A stretch of 64,000 bases of DNA, taken from positions 963,501-1,027,500 of the forward strand of contig JAVGVS010000005.1 of NCBI GenBank assembly GCA_032718565.1, given 5' to 3'. The notes under the pieces were generated by a model. That model was not told where the DNA came from. It saw nothing but the letters and a program-made list of their open reading frames with translations, and ran no database searches. Origin of the DNA: Distichodus sexfasciatus (Eukaryota > Chordata > Actinopteri > Characiformes > Distichodontidae). The first letter of the stretch is position 1. Each line of letters starts with the position of its first letter. Both the position numbers and the translations under genes were made by a program. This document shows, in pieces, positions 35,402-45,757 of the stretch.

Positions 35402-36360
35402 TGAGGTCTCTTCATATTGCCTATGGCTGATGTTTTCCTTGGGTCAGGACTCACCCCATCCTCAGACACCACATCTCCTATGAATGTCAGTGACTTTACA
35501 GCCAGTTCACATTTGCTGTTGTTCAACTTCAGGTTGACACTTCTTGTTCGCTGCAACACCTGCCTCAGCTGTGTGTCATGTTCTTCCTTTGTTGAGCCCC
35601 AGATGATGATGCCATCCATCATGGTTGTAACTCCTGGAATGTGTTCGAATATGGTCGTCTTATGGTAAACCTCTGGAGCTGACAGGATTCCATACGGAAG
35701 AAGGAGAAAACGATATCTCGACTCTGGCGTATTAAAAGTGCATAGTCTGGAGCTGCCGTCATCAAGCTTCATCTGCCAAAACCCTGAGGATGCATCGAGT
35801 TTACTAAACCACTTGGCATCTGCAAACTTAGACATGACCTCCTCACGAGTTGGCAACTTGATATGCTCTCTCTTGACTGCTCTATTAAGGTCTCTAGGAT
35901 CCAAACATATCCGCAATGCACCATTTTTCTTTTGCACTATGACAAGGGAACTCACCCAATCAGTCGGTTCATCGATTTTCTTTATGACATTCAGCTTTTC
36001 CATGCGTGCTAGCTCGTCATTTAGTCTCTCTCTCAGTGCAAATGGAACTTTTCGGCAGGCATGTACTACCGGTGTAACTGTTTCATCTATGTGTATCTTG
36101 TGTTCACGTAGTAAGCAGCCGAGTCCTTCGAAGACATCCTTGTATTCCATCACGAGTGCATCTTTATCATTATTGGTCCGTGAGGCCACCACAAACACTC
36201 TTTTCACTAAATTTAGCTTTTCACATGCTGTTAGGCCCAATATAGGCTGCACTTTCTTTTCAGCAATCAGCAACTGCGTCTTTAAGATCTGGCCCTTGTG
36301 TTGAAAAGTCGCCAGACAGCGGCCTTTAACTGGCACGCTGTCTCCAGTGTACCCGGTCAC
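35386..36360 (-). pseudogene. Gypsy protease C-terminus and reverse transcriptase with damaged active site
   Basis: 324 codons. The start (ILGLTACEKLNLV) is the protease tail. RT follows with KKNGALRICLDPRDLNRAV, FSKLDASSGFWQ, and LLLPYGILSAPEVY, where SAPE is kept but the usual F-G has changed to Y-G. At the active box the expected [YFV]-x-D-D is MMDG, so the second catalytic Asp is lost. RT is therefore inactive even though this stretch is open. Confidence 0.9.
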
Positions 36361-36959
36361 CTTTATCTTTACCGGATGTATTTTCCTTTTTACTTTGAGA
36401 GTTTTGTAATCAGCCTAATGACAACAGGTTAACCTGGGCTCCAGTATCAAACTTAAATGGTATTATCGACTCATTTACAGTCACTGGCACAATCCATACT
36501 TCCGCCTGCACCACATCTATGAACAGTTCTTATGGTTCCTCCTCCACTGTATGGACTTTTCTCTTTCTGTCACTAGCCGTGCAGCATCTCGAATAATGAT
36601 TCCTTTTCCCATAATTATTACATGTTTTTCCATAGGTGGGACAAGATTTTGGAGCATGTCTGCCTCCACATCTCTTACAAGTGCCTTCTGCCTCCTTTTC
36701 TCTATATTGTTTAGCCTGACGTTTCTTGGGCTACTCCTTTGATTTAACAGCGTGCACTGCCATTTCCATTTCACTTAGGTCTTTGACTTGCTCATGAGAG
36801 CTCTGCGCTGCCTTACACAAATCCACTATCCTGTCCAAAGTCAAGTTCTTCTCTCTTAACAATCTTTATCTTAATCCATTGTCTGCAATTCCACAAACCA
36901 TGTGATCTTGTATTAGCAAATCTTTGAGATCTTGGAACTCACATGACTTGCTCAATGTA

Positions 36960-37495
36960 CACTGCCCTCCAAAAGTTCTTCTGGCAAAGTGGGGTTTTGG
37001 ACGATATCAGCATAAATTTTCATCATTTTTTGGTGCAAATACATTAAAGTAACTTGACATTATCTTTGGATACCAGCAATAATAATTTTTATTTTGATTA
37101 CATAATGATGGCAATATATACGTGTCAAAGTCAGACGTGCCCCTTTGCCAGCTGTGATGTCTGGTTACTGGTTTAAACTTGGGCCACGTTTTTAAAAGAT
37201 TTTTGGGTCAGCACATCTTGATAGCTTCAACAACTGATTGGTTCATTGACAGCTCAGATGCCCAGATTATGCAGAGCTGTAATAGCTGCTAATGGTGGAT
37301 ATTTTGATGAATCCAAAATTTAAGCATTTTCTATGTATAAACTGTTTAATAAACTGTTTATGTAATAAAATATGTTCTCGTGGTTTGTGTTGTCCCTTAT
37401 CAGTGCAACATTATCACAAATTAAAAAGGATTCATGGCAATACTGTCCAAAACCCCACTTTGCCAGAGGCGTTTCCAAACTTTTAGAGGGCAGTG
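36960..37495 (+). mobile_element. Non-autonomous Tc1/mariner element nested in gypsy gag
   Basis: TIRs CACTGCCCTCCAAAAGT and ACTTTTAGAGGGCAGTG face each other, with TA on each side (36958-36959, 37496-37497). Both inner ends carry GGCAAAGTGGGGTTTTGGA or its inverse. Near 37,252-37,322 the + strand retains a transposase tail (LCRAVIAANGGYFDE, then stop). Most of the transposase is missing. Confidence 0.85.
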
Positions 37496-37519
37496 TATAT
37501 AGCTCAGCTAAATAATGAT

Positions 37520-37845
37520 TACTGCTGCCTTACATCGAGAAGGTCCTGGGTTCAAAACCCGGGGTCGGCCGTAGGGTCTTTCTGTGTGGAGTTTGCACGC
37601 TCTCCTCGTGTTTGGGTTTCCTCCGGGCACTCCGGTTTCTTCCCACAGTCCAAAGGCATGCACTGTAGGTTAATTGACGACTCTAAATTGGCCCCGTAAG
37701 GTGTGAATGTGTGTGTGCCCTGCAGTGTGTTGGCGCCTGCCCAGGGTTGTTCCCCGCCTTGCGCCCGAAAGTTCCTGGGATGGGCTCCGGGCTCCGGACC
37801 CCAGTTGGGACTAAGCGGTTCAGATAATGAATGAATGAATGTCTT
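37520..37845 (+). mobile_element. tRNA-derived SINE (family A) nested in gypsy gag
   Basis: It starts within the tRNA-like part (GCTGCCTTACATCGAGAAGG, B-box GGTTCAAAACC), has the body motif CTCCGGGCACTCCGGTTTC and ends TTCAGATAATGAATGAATGAATG. It lies 25 bp from the Tc1 element. Confidence 0.75.
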
Positions 37846-38305
37846 CAGTTCCAATTGTGCTGGTTCTATATGAAAGCTATTGTAAATGTCCAGTGCCTTC
37901 CCCAATTATATGCAGAAAGATTGGTGCTTGAACTTTCTTGTACCCGTTGTACTCCACTAGCAACTAAATAAATTTCAAAACTTTGCTTAAAACGCTTCCA
38001 GTTATCAGCGAGACTACCAGTAAACTGCATGGGCGACGGTGGACTTAGCTTATCTGTGTGCACTCTGTTCTCTTGACGAAATCTGCAGCGTAGAAATCTG
38101 TGACTCTGGCACGTCTTCTGTAGCATTTTTGACGCCGAGTTCTCTTACGCTGTCGCTGCTGCTGCTAACCTTTGTCGTTAGCGTTGACTAGCCCGCTTGT
38201 TAACTCTGTAGCCTGCTACTTTATCCAGCTTCAACTCGCTCACAAGTCGCTCCACAGCACGTCTTTCTCTTTTGTCTTACAGATTTTATCCCCGTACTGA
38301 CACCA

Positions 38306-38487
38306 TGTTGTGCTGTGTAGTGCATTTATAAAAGACACCTTCACAACATTAGGAGTGGGTTTGTAGACTTCTTTACTGCGCTCTCTTCTGTACCATTCTG
38401 TACCATTCTGCCCCGCGCTAGCCCTGTTCCCAGAGCCTCAATGCATTCCGGGCAATGGAGTTTTTCCACCTAGCATATAACAACACA
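38306..38487 (-). repeat. 5' LTR of the gypsy element, with primer-binding site
   Basis: 182 bp, differing from the 3' LTR by scattered changes and a doubled TACCATTCTG. Just inside, one base after the LTR, the minus strand reads TGGTGTCAGTACGGGG, close to the complement of a tRNA-Leu 3' end (TGGTGTCAG...). This supports the element boundary and its direction. Confidence 0.9.
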
Positions 38488-39520
38488 CTTTTGGCATTTT
38501 TGGGAGAGAACTATATTTCCTACAATCCTTCGTGCGCCACTCGGAGCCACTTCACAATAATGCGACGGACGCGCTTCCAGAATAAACACTACAAAATATC
38601 AATAAATTGTCTCAATTATACTCACTGCATTGTGAGTAGAATGCTGGTTGTCATTTTTCAGGTAAAATATGGGTTTTGCCTGTAATAAAGGTATGATGTG
38701 ACTGATCTGGAGCTTTTTAGTGAGCGCCATGAGCACTCAAACACACTATGCGCGTGTTTACACAGCTGATTCACGATTATAAGGAGTTTGTCATGTGCAC
38801 CCCCACTTGCTCGCATTTAGATTCTCATAGATCTGCTTTTATCTCAAATATGCCTTTGAGTTCGATTGATGGATATGAACAGAGTCCAAAGGGCGGATAT
38901 CCGTTGTAGCGACAGAGAACTTTAGTCCATGAGAATACATGCAAAATGACCATGTTTTAAAAATTAAAGATTAATGTTGGGTGTACCAAACTACTGCGAT
39001 TCACCTGGGTGTATCGAACAGAATAGGGCGTACTGTTCGGTTCATAAAATACAGAAAACTGTTGCATTCCTATGTTGTACCCTTTTGATACTGGCAGATC
39101 CATGACAAAATCGATCGTAATATGCGACCAGAGTCTGCGTGGTACAGCAGGGGCATTTATTTCCCAGCCGCCTTGGCAAAAATAGCAGAGAATCTCATTG
39201 TGCATGCTCTAGAGAACCTGAATGAACTCATCCCACTCATGTAAGGGAATTCAACACAAAAGCTTGAAAAATTCACATTAACAGATCGATTTTAACTGCT
39301 AAGCTTAGAAGCTTGCAATAACCTTCCCAAATCTTGCCTGGCAATGACATCCTAAATTTTACACAAAAACACAAGACCAAATCCTGTCTGGAAAGTTCAG
39401 CCTAGACACTGTGCATTAAATTAGGTTAATGCACGACGTGCCTGTTATTACCTGTTACTAAATCTGCAAAATAATTAATACACTTGATCAGTAATTAATT
39501 AATACAATGATCAGCGGAGG

Positions 39521-40384
39521 GTAACGTGATTGGCTGGTTCGCGATAGTGTAGAGTCGGTTGTTAATCCTTCGTATCTCAAAAGTTAAAAACTTGAAACCG
39601 CCTCGCTCCGCAAAGCACTGCAACGAACGGGCTGCGTAAAATCGCTCGGGCGTCGTAAAAGCGAAGGAGATGCTTAAAAGTCATCGTAGGTCTCATGGAA
39701 AATTTGAAGCAGAAATCGGAGTATAACGGCGAAAGAAGAGAGCTCCAAATCGTCATCGAAAACTTATTGCGCTTTGACACTGAGTTGTTAAAAATAGATT
39801 TTCAGATTACTTTTAACATATTTCACTTTCTAATTTATTTGTTTCCTACAGTGCACATATTAAGTCTTACTGGATGGCAGCTTCGATGTAGCTGTAGACA
39901 GTGTAGCTAAACACTATTAAAAAGAATATCTTGACTGTGTAACGTGATTGGTTGGGTGTTGGTTCGAGGTAATGTATAAGTCAGTTGCTAATCCTTCCTA
40001 TCTCGACGATATAATCAGAATTTTCGTGAGGAAACAAAAAGCAAAACCGCCCGTTGCGCACAACGCGGAGTTAAAATGAACAGACTGCGTAAAAGCGCAC
40101 AAGTTATCGAAAGTCTCACTGAAAATGTGAAGCAGAGGTCGAGAGGAGGGTTATACTAAACGTTATCGAAACCTTATTGTGCTTTAACATTGTGTTGTTA
40201 AAATATATCTCCATATTACTTTTAACATCATATTTCACTTTTTAGTCAGTTTGTTTCAAGATTATCCTACAGTGCAGATATTAAGTCTTAGGTAATGACA
40301 GCTTCGATGAAGCTACCTACTTTTTCCTCTGTAGCCTGTAATGTAGCTAACCACTATATTAAAAAGAGTATCTTCACTGTAGTT
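39521..40384. repeat. Tandem duplication of a roughly 415-bp unit, in or beside a hAT-type element
   Basis: Unit 1 (about 39,521-39,935) and unit 2 (about 39,936-40,384) share in order GTAACGTGATTGG, GCTAATCCTTC or its variant, CTGCGTAAAA, GAAGCAGA, TTATTG-GCTTT, ACTTTTAACAT, GTGCA-ATATTAAGTCTTA, GCTTCGATG-AGCT and GTAGCTAA-CACTAT. Just after unit 2, AAAAGTAGCTTCCCCAAC (about 40,426-40,443) resembles the terminus of fish hAT elements. The copies are clearly diverged. Confidence 0.65.
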
Positions 40385-40782
40385 TATATACTTTTAGTCA
40401 TAAGTAGCTTAACAAGCTACAGCTGTAAAAGTAGCTTCCCCAACAAGGTACATATCAAGCAGTAAAAAGGTTGTAGCACGAAGAGTTTAATTCAGTTTAT
40501 CTTACTTGCGCGTCATTTGTATTGTACTACGTAGGGAGTAGAGAAGCAATTCAACATTGACCCCGTTCCTTTGTTTCAGTGAGAACCCTGAATGTGTCAG
40601 CGGCGAGCAAACATGGCTTGGGAGAGTAAATGTTTGCTAGCTAGCAAAGAAAACAATTGGTTCATTATTCACACTTTATTATCAATATAGATAACTAGTC
40701 GTTCAGTTACACGATTTAAGAGTGTCCCCTTTACTCTGTTTGAGGGAGGGAGCCGAAGGCACAAGGAAGTAGTTTGGCAAAT

Positions 40783-40784
<2 letters not shown>

Positions 40785-40817
<33 letters not shown>
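40785..40817. repeat. Poly(T) run, 33 T
   Basis: An uninterrupted T run. On the minus strand it would be an A-tail, but no retroposon body was recognised upstream of it. Confidence 0.9.
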
Positions 40818-40822
<5 letters not shown>

Positions 40823-41296
40823 TATTACAAAACAGAAACAGTTTAACATAAGAATAAACTTGGTCAACTTTAAGGTAAACTTTATCAAAACTAAACTGAA
40901 ACTCAACTAAACTTATAACTTAAACCAGACAAACTGACTATTTTGAGATAATCTATGTATAATCTAATGTATATAATGTGTCTACACTTGTTGGCAATCC
41001 ACAGCACCACAACAAATACCAAAAATAACAGTCAGCTAACAGTTTAAATTAAGCCAGCAAAATCAATCCATGTGCTAAAATGAAATCCAATAAATATTTT
41101 TAAACAATAAAGAAGGAACATCAACTACATCACAAAACTCTACTAACTAAACTGTTTAAGATTTTCTCCCATAGACTTTAATGGAAACATTTTCACTCAC
41201 TGACATGATACTTATCTTTTCATGCCATTTTATCTGACCTTCACTTCATTTCTCTCTTATCTTTTACCTCATTTGGGAAATGTTACATTTGTACAA

Positions 41297-41965
41297 CTTG
41301 GAACCAGTGCCCAGCTAGGGTCAGTTTGGAACCAGATGCCTAATTTGCCACAGTTTGGAACCAAATGCACAGTTTGGCACCATATGCCCACTGTGGATTC
41401 TCAGTTTGGCCAATATTTGGAACCAAATGCCCATTTGGCGCTGGATGCTCAATTTTACACAAATTGTGCACTGAACAATTTGGAACTGGAAAATTAATTA
41501 ACTTAATTTGGTACAGTTTGCAACCTGATGCCCAATTTGGCACGATTTGAAACTGGATGATAAATTTTGGCACACTTTGGCCCCAGATGTCAATGGTGGC
41601 ACAGTTTGGAACTGGATGCCTAATTTAGCACAATTTGGAACCGGATGTCTAATTTAGCACAATTTGGAACCAGATGCCCAATTTGCCACTGTTTGGAACC
41701 TGATACCCAAATTTGGCACAATTTGGACCTGGGTGCCTAATTTGGGACAATTTGAAATTAGATGCCCAATTAGATGCACACTTTGGAACCAGATTCCTAA
41801 TTTGGGACAATTTGGAATTAGATGCCAAATTTGGTACTATTTCAAATGGCTATTTTTGCTTGAAACCCAATACCCAGTTTGGTACAGTTCTGTTTAGTTT
41901 GGAACCAAATGCCCAATTCGGCACAATTTGCAACCAGATGTCCAATTTTGCTGCTGATGCCCAAA
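41297..41965. repeat. Degenerate minisatellite, unit about 30 bp
   Basis: About 20 or more imperfect copies of a unit close to TTTGGAACCAGATGCCCAAT + TTGGCACAA run head to tail. Frames through it give repetitive peptides (WNQMPNL, FGTI) with stops, so it is not read as coding. Copy-to-copy differences are large, so the array is old. Confidence 0.85.
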
Positions 41966-41969
41966 AAGT

Positions 41970-44340
41970 TGCTTAATTTGGAAAGTTACATCATATCACA
42001 AAAATGTAAAAAGTGCATTGAAAAAATGTGACTGTAAAAGGGGCTTTGACTAAGGACCGAGTAAAGGGTTGAAATATGATATTTCAGTTTTTTTTCTTAA
42101 TTTCTGTTTTCACTTCTGTCATTAAGGTGTGCTTCATGTAAATTCATGCAAAAAAAAGAGTTTAAATGAGAGTTATAATGCTGAGTTAAATTGCTAAATG
42201 TATGACTGTTCTATTAAAGTATTAAGTCAACCATGTCAATGCATGTGATAAGTCTCTTTTCAGAACTGTGATCTACTTTGTTTTTGTTGTATATCTGTAT
42301 TTTAACAATGCAATATTGTTTGATACATATATGTTTTATGAGTTTACAAAAGCACATGTTCACATGCTACAAAAAATACTCTCCTTTCGCACTTTTGAGT
42401 GGTGTGCACTCCCGAGACAGGCAAAGGTTGAAAAGCCTTTTGCAGCATAAAATTGGGAAGCTGTGCATCAGCAGATGTTGGGAAGAGTATTACATGTAAT
42501 GTCCCGGATAAGTCCCGTTTGGTTTGAAGTTTTAGGTATGCACCAGAGCCCACAGCAAGGGTGACATGTATTTGTGATGGGGACTGGCACAAGCGTGGAG
42601 CCAGTGTCTAACTGGCTTCTGTGACCATTGGATTTTGTGGCCGTAGGGGGCGCTGTTACTTATGTTCCTGCAAAACAAACATAGAGTCCCTGCTGGCACA
42701 AGCTACATATGCTGTTTAGAGTACATATTTATTATATTTTCTAAGTAGACATTTAAGTGGCTATATGCAACAGACTACCACAAATGTTAAAAATACATAC
42801 TTGGTACTTTCACCTTAATGTTCATTGATGTTTAGAAGAATTGGAATAACAAAAATCTCGATATTGGATTGCTTTGTATGGAGTAAAGTTTATCCACAGG
42901 GCTTTTTGTGATATTACTCTTTGGAGGACACATGTTACCAGGGATAAACTAATTAATTTGTGTATATATCTATATGAGGGGAACTTAAAATTTAAAAAAG
43001 ATTGACCTGAAATCAGGTTTGTGTCAGTGATTTCTGTCAATAATTTCTAGACAAAATATTGTGCTACACACTCACTCATTTTCTCATGACTTCACCAAAT
43101 ATTTGGATATTATGATTATTGACATATAAAATCTGTCTCATGAAAGAATCGAGTTAGGAATTAATGAAATACTTATGAAGAAAAAAGAAAAACTGCAAAC
43201 AAAAGCAGATAAAATGTCAAAACTGCTATACACTTACCTTTATATCATCAGTAGTGTGTAGACCAATTGATGCTGTTACATTTTCATAGCAGAACAAGAT
43301 CTGGAACATCTCCTACAATTAAGGCAAATAATTTATGTATTTTCATGAATTTTCTTGACTTAAAATAAAAATAAAAACAAAATAATCCAAAATAAAATAA
43401 ATATACTTATTCACTGCTATGTCCTATCTGGAATCTGTCTGGAACATTTTCTCCAAAAACAAATGCATTTAGATTTACATTTAGAGGCCGTTGACTGCGA
43501 TACCTTTGCCTTAATAATGCCCAAACCTCTTTTAAAAGAACACACCAAAATATTTATCCGAAATCTGTGGGCCATACTCAACCAGCTAACATAAAACTTT
43601 ACCAGAGATGTAAATCATTTTATTTGTATGAATTATCGTGCTGCTTAAAAAGTTTAAACATATGAAGAAAGTACAACCTCCCTGTTATTCTGTTCTTGTT
43701 TTATTAATGTGATCTCTATTGTTAAATATGGAGACATCTAACTCCAACATAAGTACCTCTGTCACCACAAATACCAAAGCTTTGTTAAAGCAAAGGCCAG
43801 CTGGAATGAACTTGTTAACAGTATTCTGAAGCAAACGCTATCGAATTTGGCTGGAATAGTAGAATAATGACTATAACCCAAGTAAAAGGTTCATTGACAG
43901 AATATCTAACCTTACAGAATTGACCTGAGAGAAATGCTCTTTCCCATCCATGCATAGTTTTTAAAAATATAACTCAGCTTTGTGGTGCAGTTGGTATAAA
44001 TGGACAGTTTCACCCAATTACATTTAAATCAATTCTACACAACAAGAAAACTGACAGTAGATTCTCTGTCTGCATATTAAAAGATCTTTTGTGTAAACTG
44101 TAGTACTTTAGAACTAAATCAAAAATCTCCACATTACACTTCTGTTATATTCAATATAAAATGAACTGTGTACTGTTTGTTATCAACCAGCAGAGGGAGC
44201 CAAATCTCTACTTTTAACAGAACTGGCGCATCATATTATACCTATTCTAGTAAAAAATATGTTATGTTTAAATCACCGCTCTAAGTTTCCTCAGTATTAC
44301 ACCATGAGAAAGTAAATTACACCTAAAGAAGTTCACACAG
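41970..44340. other. AT-rich intergenic DNA before galntl6
   Basis: No gene was recognised. A segment near 42,385-42,620 is more GC-balanced than its surroundings but has no convincing frame or splice signals. The rest is unremarkable AT-rich sequence. Confidence 0.5.
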
Positions 44341-44360
44341 ATTTTTACACCATTTTCTGC

Positions 44361-45093
44361 TTTATTCAGATTGGAGATTGGAGGAACTGGACGAGATGAG
44401 GGTACGACTGCCGTGAAAAAGGTTTCATCACTTCAACAGGGCAAATGCTAGAGATGATGAAACGAAGTCAAGTTCACAGATAATAACTTACCCTTTTAAA
44501 AATACCAACAAATAATAAATATAAATAAATATACAATTTAAAGAAACCCCCCCAAACTCCCCAAGAAACAAATAACAATACAAAAAAAAGCACTTACAGT
44601 GTCCGGTATAGTACAAATCCACCATGCGATATCAAGTACGAGCAGAACATTCCTCCGTCATACTTCACTCACCAAACATCAATCTGGCTTTCAGTATGTT
44701 AGAAATGACTGGGGCCAAGATAGACAAAAGAGAAGAGAGTCGGAGAGAGTGTGTGTGAGAGAGAAAGAAAGAGATGGAGAACCTAGAAAGTGTGTGTGTA
44801 TGTGTGTGTCTGTGTGTGAGTGTTTGTAAGAGAGAGTTGGGGGGGACAGTTTGTGAGCAAGATTTGCTCGACCCGCACGTTGTCTCTACGAACTTAACAG
44901 CCCCATGTCACGGAGCCTCGGCCCTATTCCAATTCCCTCTCTGCCGAGTCTCTCCTTTCACGTCTGCTCCAGCACCTTGCAGCTTGTGGGGGTCCCACAC
45001 TCAGTAACGCTAAGTAAATCTACCACCCCGCCCCCCCACCCCCAACGCTAAGGTGTTCCGGGGGCCAGTCCAGTGCTGGCCGTGTGTGAGGCC
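44361..45093 (-). other. galntl6: galntl6 3' UTR with poly(A) signal
   Basis: AATAAA on the minus strand (TTTATT at 44361-44366) lies about 730 bp after the stop codon. The UTR contains GT/GA-rich simple sequence near 44,740-44,830. Its end is inferred. Confidence 0.5.
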
Positions 45094-45715
45094 CTACGAG
45101 GCGGCATCGCTGTTGAATTTGTCCAGGATGGTGATGTTGGCGTGCTGGAACAGCCACTGCTGCGTCTCCGACTGTGGATTGCACTTGTTCATGAAAATCC
45201 GCTTATCAGCAGGACTGCAGTCCATGCAGCCGCTGCTCACCAGGTGGTAAAGAGACTTATCCTGCAGGCCGGGAGAGAGGGAGAGAGAGAAAGAGAGAGA
45301 AGGGGTGAGAGAGAGAAAGTGAGAGAGAGGGGCAAATGGTAAATAAATAAGTGAACGTGGAGGAGGAGGAGGAGGAAGGGAGCACTGGTGACTTTGGCAG
45401 CAGTTTGATCCGGCTCTTATCTCTCGTTCTCCTTCAGTCAGATTACAGGCTGCAAGTGAGGAAGTGAAGCCAGAGTGAGAGAGTTCTACTCCTCCTCCTC
45501 CTCCCTAATCAGAAAAGCTGACTTCATTTCATGGCCACAGCCTCGAAGTCAAACTACTGGGAGTGTGGAGACAGAGTTTGGTGTGTGTGTGTATGTGTAT
45601 GAGAGAGAGAGAGAAAGAGCTACCAAGGACAAAGGGACAAGTCCCTGAGGGAGGGCCTGGTGTGGGCAGGGCAGAACACACCCGCAGGGCCCCAACTGCA
45701 CACCCCAGGGCAACG

Positions 45716-45757
<42 letters not shown>

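Larger units (their letters stand above)
36500..38126 (-). pseudogene. Gypsy gag remnant interrupted by two insertions
   Basis: The start of gag lies near 38,090-37,950 (MQFTGSLADNWKRFKQSFEI). A Cys-rich zinc-knuckle-like stretch with basic surroundings lies near 36,590-36,690. Between them the coding sequence is split by the Tc1 element (36,960-37,495) and the family-A SINE (37,520-37,845), and several stops are present. Confidence 0.7.
33477..38487 (-). mobile_element. Ty3/gypsy LTR retrotransposon, complete but inactive
   Basis: Two LTRs (33477-33654 and 38306-38487) flank about 4.65 kb. The 5-bp target duplication CTTTT lies at 33472-33476 and 38488-38492. Element order on the minus strand: 5' LTR, primer-binding site, gag, protease, reverse transcriptase, RNase H, integrase, polypurine tract, 3' LTR. 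Protease before RT and RT-RH-IN order place it in Ty3/gypsy. The reading frame is broken by several frameshifts and stops, RT lacks a catalytic acid, and gag is interrupted by a Tc1 element and a SINE. It lies between galnt7 and galntl6. Confidence 0.93.

Noticed and set aside
35738..36304. 188-codon frame on the + strand
   Set aside because: It is the antisense of the gypsy reverse transcriptase, which has clear RT motifs on the other strand.
41297..41965. CRISPR-like array
   Set aside because: Units are contiguous and degenerate with no unique spacers, in a vertebrate genome. It is a minisatellite.
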